Positions 18,118 to 25,936 of a DNA stretch of 50,438 bases are shown here, piece by piece. The DNA is from Nostoc indistinguendum CM1-VF10 (GTDB lineage Bacteria > Cyanobacteriota > Cyanobacteriia > Cyanobacteriales > Nostocaceae): assembly GCA_019359215.1 (NCBI GenBank), contig JAHHHS010000051.1, forward strand, positions 1 through 50,438, in the 5' to 3' direction. The position numbers and the translations under genes are program-made. Position 1 is the first letter of the stretch. Each line of letters begins with the position of its first letter. The notes beneath the pieces are model-generated. The model was given only the letters and a program-made list of their open reading frames with translations, was not told the origin of the DNA and did no database searches.

Positions 18118-18322
18118 AAGAAGGTAATACCTTTTTCAGGGCTAGCTTGAGAAACGCTGTTGCCTGTGCGCGGCTCACAGTGGGAAAATCTTCTAGAAAA
18201 TCATCAAGGCGATCGCCTGCTTCGAGATAATCAATCAATGTTTGTACTGGTACGCGAGTTCCATAGAAAACGGGTGTACCAGAAAGGATGTCGGAAGAAC
18301 TCTGTATTAGTTGAGATTCCAT
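18101..18322 (-). CDS. DUF433 antitoxin (orphaned)
   Basis: The 73-aa DUF433 protein runs MESQLIQSSSDILSGTPVFYG, then TRVPVQTLIDYLEAGDRLDD and a winged-helix-like FPTVSRAQATAFLKLALKK. The motif G-x-P-V-F-x-GTRVPV is that of the family, which pairs with DUF5615 PIN-like toxins. The frame is complete, but its toxin, overlapping it by 17 bases, is deleted internally. It might still repress its promoter or bind the related toxin at 18717; this is a guess. Confidence 0.88.
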   Translation of the reverse strand: MESQLIQSSSDILSGTPVFYGTRVPVQTLIDYLEAGDRLDDFLEDFPTVSRAQATAFLKLALKKVLPSYESAA

Positions 18323-18440
18323 ATCGCATCTGGCAGTGTAATATTGAAGGATTGCATAAGCTGGTTATATTGTTGTCAATTAATTTAAGAGTAGCGCGAT
18401 CGCATTTACCCACTCAGCAATCCAACAATAATCATCCTGT
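18322..18440. repeat. third copy of the ~110-bp repeat
   Basis: It reads ATCGCATCTGGCAGTGTAATA and ATTGCATAAGCTGGTTATATTG, then TCAATTAATTTAAGAGTAGCGCG and CAATCCAACAATAATCAT. It matches 17840-17960 closely and fills the gap between the two divergent DUF433 genes. Confidence 0.8.
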
Positions 18441-18474
18441 GCAACAATAGCTGTAGCTTAGTCGGAGTAAAACT

Positions 18475-18720
18475 ATGGACTGGCAACAGTACATTCATTC
18501 AGACCCCAAAATTCTGCTAGGTAAGCCGACTGTGAAAGGAACTCGTTTATCTGTAGAGTTCTTATTGGGTTTGTTTGCTGCGGGATGGACAGAACAACAA
18601 GTGCTAGAAAACTATCCTACTCTTACCTCAGAAGCACTAAGAGCGGTGTTTGCCTTTACGGCAGAGTGTATGCGTGAAGAATCTTTGTACACCCTACCGC
18701 TTTTGTCTGAGGCGGGATGA
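18475..18720 (+). CDS. DUF433 antitoxin
   Basis: The 81-aa DUF433 protein starts MDWQQYIHSDPKILLGKPTV and continues KGTRLSVEFLLGLFAAGWTEQQVLENYPTLT in two short pieces, with the family's GKPxxKGTRLSV motif and a helix-turn-helix-like second half. GGAG precedes the ATG. It overlaps the toxin start by four bases (ATGA). It is divergent from the orphaned paralogue at 18101-18322. Confidence 0.92.
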   Translation: MDWQQYIHSDPKILLGKPTVKGTRLSVEFLLGLFAAGWTEQQVLENYPTLTSEALRAVFAFTAECMREESLYTLPLLSEAG

Positions 18721-19076
18721 TACGGTTTCTTGCAAATGAAAATTTTCCTGTGATGAGCGTTAGATATTTGCGCTCTACTGGTTACGATGTAGCCTATGGA
18801 AGCGAAGACGCACCAGGTGCAGAAGATTCTGAGGTTCTGACGCGTGCAGTTCGTGAGGGGCGAATCATTCTCACATTTGACCGAGATTATGGTGAGTTAA
18901 TTTATCGCCTACGAATGCCATCGCCAGTTGGTGTTGTTTATTTTCGTTATTTTTCTGCTACACCAGAGGAGCCAGCCGAAGACTTGCTACGCCTGCTGAG
19001 TATTGAAGGTATATCTTTAGAAGGCAGTTTTACTGTTGTAGAGCGTACACAGTTACGTCAGCGCCCACTGCCCTAA
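18717..19076 (+). CDS. DUF5615 PIN-like toxin
   Basis: The 119 aa are complete: N-terminal MIRFLANENFPVMSVRYLRS with the first acidic residue of the PIN core, an EDSEVLTRAVREGRIILTFD segment and the catalytic TFDRDYGELIY. The C-terminal part VVERTQLRQRPLP is typical. PIN-domain toxins are metal-dependent RNases; the acidic residues E8, D37 and D56/D58 (approximate) fit. It is the intact counterpart of the deleted toxin at 17990-18117. Confidence 0.9.
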   Translation: MIRFLANENFPVMSVRYLRSTGYDVAYGSEDAPGAEDSEVLTRAVREGRIILTFDRDYGELIYRLRMPSPVGVVYFRYFSATPEEPAEDLLRLLSIEGISLEGSFTVVERTQLRQRPLP

Positions 19077-19122
19077 TTTACCTTATTTCTCAAACAGTCT
19101 CCCCTTTACCTCGCATTTCCCC

Positions 19123-20052
19123 TTATTCCTCCACCTCAAATTGACTACGGTCAAACAACCACCCATCGCCGACAATCTCCTCTAGACGTTGATTGAGTCG
19201 GGGGAGGAAATATTCTGGATCATTTAGCCGTTGCTGGACAAACCAAGTATCAAAAGCTTCTTGCGTCTCAATTCCTTGGACACCCGCCGCACCTAATATC
19301 ATCTTGAAACTATGCTCTTGGAGTTCTTCTAACTGGGGATAATCTTCACCTTGGTGCTTGCAAAATAAAATTGCCGTTGTTCCTAGCAAAGCTTCTAGTT
19401 CATCGCCTTGAAGTACTGCATCATATAAAGCACGAATTAACTCAATGGTATCTCCTAAAGGTGCTTGAATCCTCAGCGTCAGCCAGATTGCTTGAGCCAG
19501 GTAAACCAAACCGTTACTTTTATCTATTATGCCTATATAGCGGAGAACTGTAGCCATCTGCCCATAAGCCTTAACCTGTGCAAATAATTCAATCGCTTGT
19601 AAATTTAACTCTATTTGTCTAGATATATCTCCAGTTTTACCAGCAACACAACCTATATTCGCCAGATTCTCAGCTTGACCTAAAATATTGCCAACACTCT
19701 TATTTATGTTTAAAGATTTATCTAACAAAGATATCCCTTGCTCAATATCTCCTTGATTGACAATTGCATTTGCCATATTGTTGAGTATGGTAGCTTTATC
19801 TTTAAATTACCCAATATGTTCTATAATTTTTAAAGATTCCTGCCAGAAATAAAGTGCTTGTTCTATATTTCCTTGACGAGCTATTACTTCCGCCATGTTA
19901 TTAAGAGTAGCGCCTTTGCCAGAGAAATTCCCAATGCGCTCATCTATTTCCAAGGATTCCTGCCAATAAGAAACCGCTGTTTTGGTGTCTCCCTGACATC
20001 CAGAGAGAAAAGTTACACGCGGCCAGCGTCCGCGAAAGGCTTTAGCTAAATC
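19123..20052 (-). pseudogene. TPR protein, broken by an in-frame TAA and truncated at its N-terminus
   Basis: One reading frame carries TPR units of the family seen in cyanobacterial signalling proteins (YWQESLEIDERIGNFSGKGA, NMAEVIARQGNIEQALYFWQ). The frame stops at TAA 19807-19809 just after LKIIEHIG, then goes on in the same frame with FKDKATILNNMANAIVNQGD for 228 more codons to a family-like end (DPEYFLPRLNQRLEEIVGD). The start is also damaged: before the first TPR there is AFRGRWPRVTFLSGCQGD, encoded by the common repeat CCTTTCGCGGACGCTGGCCGCG, and just upstream lies a piece of another gene. No proper start or upstream domain is present. The part downstream of the stop could be made separately from ATG 19776, but this looks like a relic. 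Confidence 0.8.
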
Positions 20053-20115
20053 ATTGATGCGATCGCAGTTCAACTATAAAATCAGGACAGATGGGGGCAA
20101 ATCTTTGCTGTTGTT
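20053..20115 (-). pseudogene. Uma2 (DUF820) gene fragment
   Basis: Minus-strand codons from 20113 downward read QQQRFAPICPDFIVELRS, the PD-(D/E)xK core of Uma2 proteins. The complete gene at 28743-29360 has QQRKFAPICPDFVVELKS at the same place, and the DNA of both is visibly alike (TTCAACTATAAAATCAGGAC against TTCAACTACAAAATCTGGAC). Only about 18 codons remain, joined to the TPR relic. Confidence 0.75.
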
Positions 20116-20146
20116 AGGGCTGTGACTATATTGATTGATTATTATA

Positions 20147-20307
20147 TTCGTTCAGAACACAAGTCCGTTCGTTCAGAACACAAGTCCATTCGTCCAGAAC
20201 ACAAGTCCATTCGTCCAGAACACAAGTCCGTTCGTTCAGAACACAAGTCCATTCGTCCAGAACACAAGTCCGTTCGTTCAGAACACAAGTCCGTTCGTTC
20301 AGAACAC
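20147..20307. repeat. 21-bp minisatellite, seven full copies
   Basis: Unit AAGTCCRTTCGTYCAGAACAC. Seven full units (20161-20307) plus a leading part. Two positions vary together: G at the first goes with T at the second (type A), A goes with C (type B). The order is A B B A B A A. Since 21 is a multiple of three all frames stay open through it; I see no sign that it is translated. Confidence 0.95.
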
Positions 20308-20467
20308 GAGTTTTTTCTCAACGATTTGTTGTTTAGTCTCGTGTAATTACTGTGCTGATAATCCAATCTTATTAAAAAAAATACCTATTTTTGCAAGTTT
20401 TACTGAACCACTACATTGTCCTATTGAGCCACTCTAGAAAGATAAGTTTAGTAAAAGGTATGCATTG
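20308..20467. other. short gap between minisatellite and truncated gene, no feature seen
   Basis: A/T-rich, presumably the promoter of the MPRQKR gene. AAAGGTATGCATTG precedes the ATG at 20468. Confidence 0.35.
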
Positions 20468-20815
20468 ATGCCACGCCAAAAAAGAACCTCTGCTGTGCTA
20501 GAAAAAACCGAACAGAGAGTAATTGGATTTAAATCGATTGATTCCAGCCTTGACTTTGGTGATTCTATCAGTTTAAAGAATTTAACCCAGTTAATCGGGC
20601 AACTCCGCAACCAGATTGACGAGTATAATATGATGCTAACTGCCATTGACTCAGCAAAGGCAAAAATAGAAACCCTTGAAAAGAGCATTCGGGAAACTTC
20701 AGAGCGCTTGGTTAGTGGTGTAGCATTGAAGTATGGCAAAGACAGCCGGGAATACGAAATGACAGGCGGGACACGCAAAAGCGAACCATTGATCCGGCTG
20801 AAGCTAAAAAACTAG
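20468..20815 (+). pseudogene. small coiled-coil protein, 3' end replaced by dynamin sequence
   Basis: The frame starts MPRQKRTSAVLEKTEQRVIG and has a helical middle (TQLIGQLRNQIDEYNMMLTA, AKAKIETLEKSIRETSERLV). It ends YGKDSREYEMTGGTRKSE, then PLIRLKLKN and stop. From memory, proteins of this small Nostoc family continue past the TGGxRKS motif with a basic, Ser/Thr-rich tail. Here the last codons are read out of frame from the BDLP-like gene (junction near 20785). It may still give a nearly complete 115-aa product. Function unknown. Confidence 0.7.
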
Positions 20816-22449
20816 AGCAGGAGAAAAAACAAGCATTTCCCAATGTTGATTATGCAGTAGTTGAGTATCCCTTAACGCTACTAGAAAAGGGAATTGAAAT
20901 TGTCGATAGTCCAGGATTGAATGATACAGAAGCGCGAAATGAATTATCTTTAGGTTATGTAAATAACTGCCACGCGATTTTGTTTGTCATGAGAGCTTCT
21001 CAACCTTGTACCTTGGGTGAACGTCGCTACCTAGAAAATTATATCAAAGGTCGAGGATTGACGGTTTTCTTCTTAGTTAATGCTTGGGATCAGGTGCGGG
21101 AATCATTGATTGATCCTGATGATGTTGAAGAATTACAAGCATCTGAGAATAGATTACGGCAAGTATTTAACGCGAATTTAGCAGAATATTGTACTGTAGA
21201 AGGTCAGAATATTTATGACGAACGAGTGTTTGAGCTTTCGTCAATTCAAGCACTCAGACGACGGTTGAAAAATCCCCAGGCTGATTTAGAGAGGACTGGC
21301 TTTCCAAAGTTTATGGAAGCGCTTAATACTTTTCTTACCAGAGAACGTGCGATCGCAGAACTCCGTCAAGTTAGAACCTTAGCTAGACTTGCCTGCAATC
21401 ATACCCGCGAAGCAGTTGCTAGACGTATACCATTACTCGATCAAGATGTAAATGAATTAAAAAAACGCATTGATTCAGTGGAACCTGAGTTTAATAAACT
21501 CACAGGTATTCGCGATGAATTTCAAAAAGAAATTATCAATACCAGAGACACCCAAGCAAGAACTATTTCCGAATCTTTTCGCAGCTACGTTTTAAACTTA
21601 GGTGATACCTTTGAAACCGATTTCTTGCGCTATCAGCCGGAATTAAATCTGTTTGATTTTCTCAGTAATGGTAAGCGAGAAGCATTTAACACCGCATTGC
21701 AAAAAGCCTTTGAGCAATATATCACTGACAAATCTGCTGCTTGGACATTAACTGCTGAAAAAGATATCAATGCAGCTTTTAAAGAACTTTCTCCCAGTGC
21801 TGCACAATATGGCGCGTCTTACAGTCAAGTTACAGATAAAATAACAGAAAAGCTCACTGGACAAGATGTAAAAGTAAATACCACAACTACTGCTGAAGAT
21901 GATAAATCTCCCGGCTGGGCAAAATGGGCAATGGGATTGTTATCAATATCTAACGGAAATCTTGCTGGTTTAGCAGTAGCCGGAGCCGGATTTGATTGGA
22001 AAAATATTTTGTTAAACTACTTCACTGTAATTGGCATTGGTGGGATAATTTCGGCAGTGACAGGTATTTTTCTTGGCCCCATCGGGTTTGCGCTGCTAGG
22101 TTTAGGAGTCGGATTTTTGCAAGCAGATCAAGCGCGTAAAGAGTTAGTTAAAACAGCGAAGAAAGAGTTAGTTAAACATCTCCCTCAAATCGCACATGAG
22201 CAATCTCAGGTTGTATACAATGCTGTAAAAGAGTGTTTTGACTCTTACGAAAGAGAAGTGGGTAAGCGGATTAATGATGATATCCTCTCTCGCAAATCTG
22301 AATTAGATAATTTAGTCAAGCAGAAACAAACCCGCGAAATAAATCGTGAGGGTGAGTTCAAGCGTTTAAAAAACTTACAGGAAGATGTAATAGCTCAGTT
22401 GCATAAAATCGAGGCGGCGTATAGCAATTTATTGGCTTATTATAGTTGA
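20785..22449 (+). pseudogene. bacterial dynamin-like protein (BDLP), 5' truncated
   Basis: The reading frame matches, as I recall it, the structurally characterised BDLP of Nostoc punctiforme (693 aa) almost residue for residue, from TIDPAEAKKLEQEKKQAF to the C-terminus KIEAAYSNLLAYYS. By counting back, the first residue kept is about 140. The P-loop and switch I regions are therefore gone, while VDSPGLND (G3), NAWDQV (G4), the stalk and the membrane paddle (FTVIGIGGIISAVTGIFLGP) remain. Upstream in this frame there is a TAG about 70 bases before the junction and no ATG/GTG; the first usable start is TTG 20917. Without the P-loop no GTPase cycle is possible. Its usual neighbour type, another dynamin-like gene, follows and is intact. 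Confidence 0.88.
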
Positions 22450-22463
22450 TAAATCTCATTACT

Positions 22464-22566
22464 CTCGTTCCCAGCCAGAAGCTGGGAATACCTACTGGGA
22501 GGCTCCGCCTTCCATAACTATAAGAATGTGAGGTAATTGCATTACCAGGCGGAGACTGGGAACGAG
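22464..22566. repeat. REP/MITE-like element with CTCGTTCCCAG ... CTGGGAACGAG ends
   Basis: The ends are inverted repeats (CTCGTTCCCAG at the left, CTGGGAACGAG at the right), with GCCAGAAGCTGGGAA and CTCCGCCTTCC / GGCGGAGACTGGG inside. It is the same family as 8170-8275. It ends five bases before the next start codon, so its terminal GAGG could act as part of the ribosome binding site. Confidence 0.75.
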
Positions 22567-22571
22567 GAACT

Positions 22572-24794
22572 ATGCAACAACAGTATGAAGGTTATAAGGA
22601 TTTAGCAGATTCTCTCAAATCTGCATCTGCGTTACTGAATTTAGAACGTAAATCGCAACTACATCAAGATATAATTACCATTTGCAATCATTTAGTTAAT
22701 CCTAGCTTTCGGATTGCGGTATTTGGCCCTTTTAATCATGGCAAATCTACCTTACTTAATGCCATGCTAGGAAATCGCACCTTACCAATTGATTTAATTC
22801 CCACCACAGGCGCGGCGATTACTGTCAAGTATGGCTCTGATGTGCAAACTCGCATCATGTTGGTAGATGGTACAGAAATCTATCGCAGTGGCACAGAAGT
22901 TTTACAGCAATTTGCAATTCTTGATGGCAATAGGCAGATGCGAAGAGATGTAGCATCTGTGGAAGTTTTTTGCCCGCATTCTTTTTTACAAACAGGTGTA
23001 GAATTTCTCGATTTACCGGGAACAAATGATAGAGATGAACAAGATAATTTAATCCAAGAACAATTATTAAGTGCAGATTTAGTTATACAATTATTAGATG
23101 CACGTAAGTTAATGACTTTAGGTGAACGGGAAAACTTACGAGATTGGCTATTAGATCGCGGTATTAAAACAGTTATTTTTGTAGCTAATTTTCTTAACTT
23201 ACTCGAACCCGAAGAGCAAAAACAAGTTCAAAATCGCTTGTTGTTTGTTGCAGAAAGCTTTCGAGCTGAATTACCTCCAGGTTTTAGTAATTTATATCGC
23301 GTTGATGCTTTACCTGCTTTAAGAGCTAGATTAAAAGGCGATGTTGCTGCTGCCAATAGTAGCGGGTTAGCGGCTTTTGAAACAGCTTTGCAAAATATTG
23401 TGGGAATTTTACAACCAAATCGTGGTAGTGTGCGTTTGCCAAGGGTGCAAGCGATCGCTTCTCAAATCCAATACTCATTAAAAGCTAAAATTGACCCGAT
23501 TGCTATTGAAATAAAATCTTTTGTTGATAAACAAAACACTAAAATTGAAATTAAACAAAAAGCAGCCGACCTAATTTATAAAGGTTTTACTATTAGTGTG
23601 GAAGAGTTACGCGATTGGCTAGCATTACCTAAGCTACTTACAAAATATCAAGCTGATGCAGCAGTTGCATTGGCAGAAAATAACTTTAAAAGTTGGCAAA
23701 CAAATCTTCTTAAAAAAGACGTAACGCAATTGCAATTGGCTGCAATGAAATGGCTTTATCAAGCTTACGAATTTTTTCAAGAAGAACGCCCGCAAGATTT
23801 ATTAATTCCCTTTCCTAGCGAACCACAAGTAATATTACCCTCAAAGCCAAACAATACTGATGATTTGAGCGAACCGGGTTCCATCGCTGTTGGTGGTGGT
23901 ATTGGTTGGTTATTAGGTGGCCCGGTGGGTGCTGCTGTCGTCGGGAGTATTTCTTATTTGCTAAATAAGAATATCCAAAAACAAGATGAACAATTAGCAA
24001 AGGAATCTTATCATCAGGAAGTTGCTAAACTTTGTATAACTACAATTGAAGATTATTTATCTCGCTTTAGCAGTCACGGGTTATCTATCCTGAGTGAATA
24101 TGAGCAGAAAGCTGAAAAAGTAATTTGCTTTGAATTCAGTCAAGAGCCATTAGAAATTACTCAAAAACGTGAAAATTTGCAGCAATTACAAAACAGTTTT
24201 AATCAGTTGCTACGAAAATTAGAAAAAGTAAAAATACTCTCAAATCATCAACCTTATAAAGAAATACCGAAATATAGCAACACCAGTAGAAAATATTCGC
24301 CACATCCAGAGAGAGTTCAAACTTTCTCAAAAAAAGATACTAGTGTTAAGCAACAACAGGAAAATACTGCTAAGAATTCTGCGACAAGGGTAGAATCTGT
24401 TTCTCCACCACCACCGCCAAAAGCTTCTCCTTCTTTGCGTCCAGAAGAAGTGGAGGCGAAATTTCGGGATTGGGAACTCAATGAGGAAATAGCGCGAATG
24501 AAAGCAGAGATGCGACAGCCTGGTTCTCAAACTGGCAAACAGCAAAATACAACTCAAAGCAATAAAGCACCAAACCAAACCAAAACCCAGACGGAAAAAG
24601 ATCAGATTACTCGCGCATACAGCATTTTAGGATTGCAAGCAAACGCTTCTTTGGCTGAAGTAAAGCAGGCTTATCGAACTTTAGTAAAAAAATGGCATCC
24701 AGATTTGTTTATTGGGAAGCCGCAACTGCTAAAACAAGCACAAGAGAAAATGCACCTAGTTAATGAAGCTTACACAATTTTGAGTGATAAATAA
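22572..24794 (+). CDS. dynamin-like GTPase with C-terminal J domain
   Basis: Protein of 740 aa. G domain: P-loop GPFNHGKST (52-60), switch-I threonines in LIPTTGAAITV, DLPG (147-150). The G4 site reads NFLN (206-209) instead of N/TKxD, so nucleotide specificity is uncertain. A long helical stalk (about 300-430) follows. A glycine-rich hairpin GGGIGWLLGGPVGAAVVGSI (about 440-460) suits membrane insertion. After more helix comes a Pro/Gln-rich linker (KTQTEKDQ), then a J domain (about 680-740): YSILGLQANASLAEVKQAYR, the HPD triplet in KKWHPDLF and VNEAYTILSD. A J domain should recruit an Hsp70 (DnaK), perhaps to take GTPase polymers apart. The start is fixed by GAGG supplied by the upstream repeat. 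It is probably the partner of the truncated BDLP just before it. Confidence 0.9.
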   Translation: MQQQYEGYKDLADSLKSASALLNLERKSQLHQDIITICNHLVNPSFRIAVFGPFNHGKSTLLNAMLGNRTLPIDLIPTTGAAITVKYGSDVQTRIMLVDGTEIYRSGTEVLQQFAILDGNRQMRRDVASVEVFCPHSFLQTGVEFLDLPGTNDRDEQDNLIQEQLLSADLVIQLLDARKLMTLGERENLRDWLLDRGIKTVIFVANFLNLLEPEEQKQVQNRLLFVAESFRAELPPGFSNLYRVDALPALRARLKGDVAAANSSGLAAFETALQNIVGILQPNRGSVRLPRVQAIASQIQYSLKAKIDPIAIEIKSFVDKQNTKIEIKQKAADLIYKGFTISVEELRDWLALPKLLTKYQADAAVALAENNFKSWQTNLLKKDVTQLQLAAMKWLYQAYEFFQEERPQDLLIPFPSEPQVILPSKPNNTDDLSEPGSIAVGGGIGWLLGGPVGAAVVGSISYLLNKNIQKQDEQLAKESYHQEVAKLCITTIEDYLSRFSSHGLSILSEYEQKAEKVICFEFSQEPLEITQKRENLQQLQNSFNQLLRKLEKVKILSNHQPYKEIPKYSNTSRKYSPHPERVQTFSKKDTSVKQQQENTAKNSATRVESVSPPPPPKASPSLRPEEVEAKFRDWELNEEIARMKAEMRQPGSQTGKQQNTTQSNKAPNQTKTQTEKDQITRAYSILGLQANASLAEVKQAYRTLVKKWHPDLFIGKPQLLKQAQEKMHLVNEAYTILSDK

Positions 24795-24902
24795 ACTATA
24801 AAATACTGGACTTTTTTAATAAGTAAGATTTCATCCTAATTTCATTTCTGGCTGCAAAGCTAAGAAGTAAATATAGAATTAAGAAACTGTTAGGTGAGAT
24901 TT

Positions 24903-25598
24903 ATGCAACTGCTATCTTTGAGGAATGGCTTTTTGGTGTTAACCTTGAGTGCGATCGCTTCAGTCGGTGGGTTAATCACAGGCTGTACCAATACGGCTTC
25001 CCAGAATCAAAGCCAAGCGCCGGAGGTAACCGCCACCAATGCTAATGACAAACAGCAGATGATGAACCACGGTGGTATGAATCACAGCATGGAAATGGAT
25101 TTAGGCCCAGCCGATGCTAATTTTGATTTACGATTTATCGACGCTATGACACCGCACCATCAAGGGGCTGTGGAAATGGCTAAAGAGGCGCAGCAGAAAT
25201 CAAAACGTCCTGAAATCAAAAAACTAGCAGACGATATCATCAAATTGCAAAACCAAGAAATCACTCAGATGAAGCAGTGGCGACAAGCTTGGTATCCCAA
25301 TGCGGGAAATAAACCAATGGCTTACAACAGCCAAATGGGTCACATGATGGAAATGTCATCTGACCAGATGCAAACTATGATGATGAGCCAAAACTTAGGT
25401 GCAGCTGATGCTGAGTTTGATTTGCGCTTTATCAATGCGATGATTCCTCACCACGAAGGGGCTGTAACAATGGCAAAAGATACCTTAAATAAGTCCCAGC
25501 GCCCTGAAATCAAGAAATTAGCCCAAGCAATTATCAAAGACCAAGATATAGAAATTAAACAAATGCAACAGTGGCGAAAATCCTGGTATAACAAGTAA
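24903..25598 (+). CDS. DUF305 lipoprotein, two tandem domains
   Basis: I take ATG 24903 (after TTAGGTGAGATTT) rather than the GTG three codons earlier; 231 aa. A signal segment ends in the lipobox LITGC, so it is anchored at the membrane outside. Met/His-rich linkers (NHGGMNHSMEM, MGHMMEMSSDQMQTMMM) separate two DUF305 (ferritin-like) units. Each has DLRFIxAMxPHHxGAVxMAK and a repeat of RPEIKKLAxxIIKxQxxEIxQMxQWRxxWY. The HH pairs and methionine-rich stretches suggest copper or other metal binding; the family function is not established. Confidence 0.88.
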   Translation: MQLLSLRNGFLVLTLSAIASVGGLITGCTNTASQNQSQAPEVTATNANDKQQMMNHGGMNHSMEMDLGPADANFDLRFIDAMTPHHQGAVEMAKEAQQKSKRPEIKKLADDIIKLQNQEITQMKQWRQAWYPNAGNKPMAYNSQMGHMMEMSSDQMQTMMMSQNLGAADAEFDLRFINAMIPHHEGAVTMAKDTLNKSQRPEIKKLAQAIIKDQDIEIKQMQQWRKSWYNK

Positions 25599-25645
25599 AC
25601 CTAAGCCTTTGCATACATAGGAATTTTAGCGTCGAATTATCCCCC

Positions 25646-25774
25646 TTAGGGACTTCCAACTAAAAAAAATATCCTATCGTGGTGTAGGCAGAGGGGCAGG
25701 GAGCAGGGGGCAGGGGGAGAAAGAAAAATATGATCTGACGTAAATTGGATAATTTATTTTCTGGAAGTCCCTTA
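25646..25774. mobile_element. MITE-like element, copy 2
   Basis: 13-bp inverted ends: TTAGGGACTTCCA at 25646-25658 and TGGAAGTCCCTTA at 25762-25774, perfect but for one base. The interior is a purine-rich tract without an ORF. It is related to the element at 7957-8132 by the end sequence and the adjoining TAAAAAAAATATCC. Confidence 0.65.
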
Positions 25775-25936
25775 ATCGGCGAGCAATGCTCTAAAAGTGA
25801 GATAGGTAAGTAGGGGAGGTAGGGGGAGAGAAAGAAACAAGTGTATTCTGGGCTATTCCAGTAGTAAAAAATTACTAAAAATTTCTCTTTACTTCCCCTG
25901 CTCCCAAAAATTTTATTTTTGCTCGGAGGTGAGCAA
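25775..25936. other. intergenic, purine-rich, no gene seen
   Basis: It contains GGTAAGTAGGGGAGGTAGGG low-complexity and, at its end, CTCGGAGGTGAGCAA, the ribosome binding site of the next gene. Confidence 0.4.

Noticed and set aside
20147..20307. CRISPR array
   Set aside because: The units are directly abutting 21-mers without unique spacers, and no cas genes are nearby.
20122..20437. Repeat proteins (RSEHKSVRSEHKS or FVQNTSPFVQNTS) read from the 21-bp minisatellite
   Set aside because: All frames are open only because the unit length is a multiple of three. There is no good start, the frames on both strands look equally possible, and flanking codons do not look like protein.
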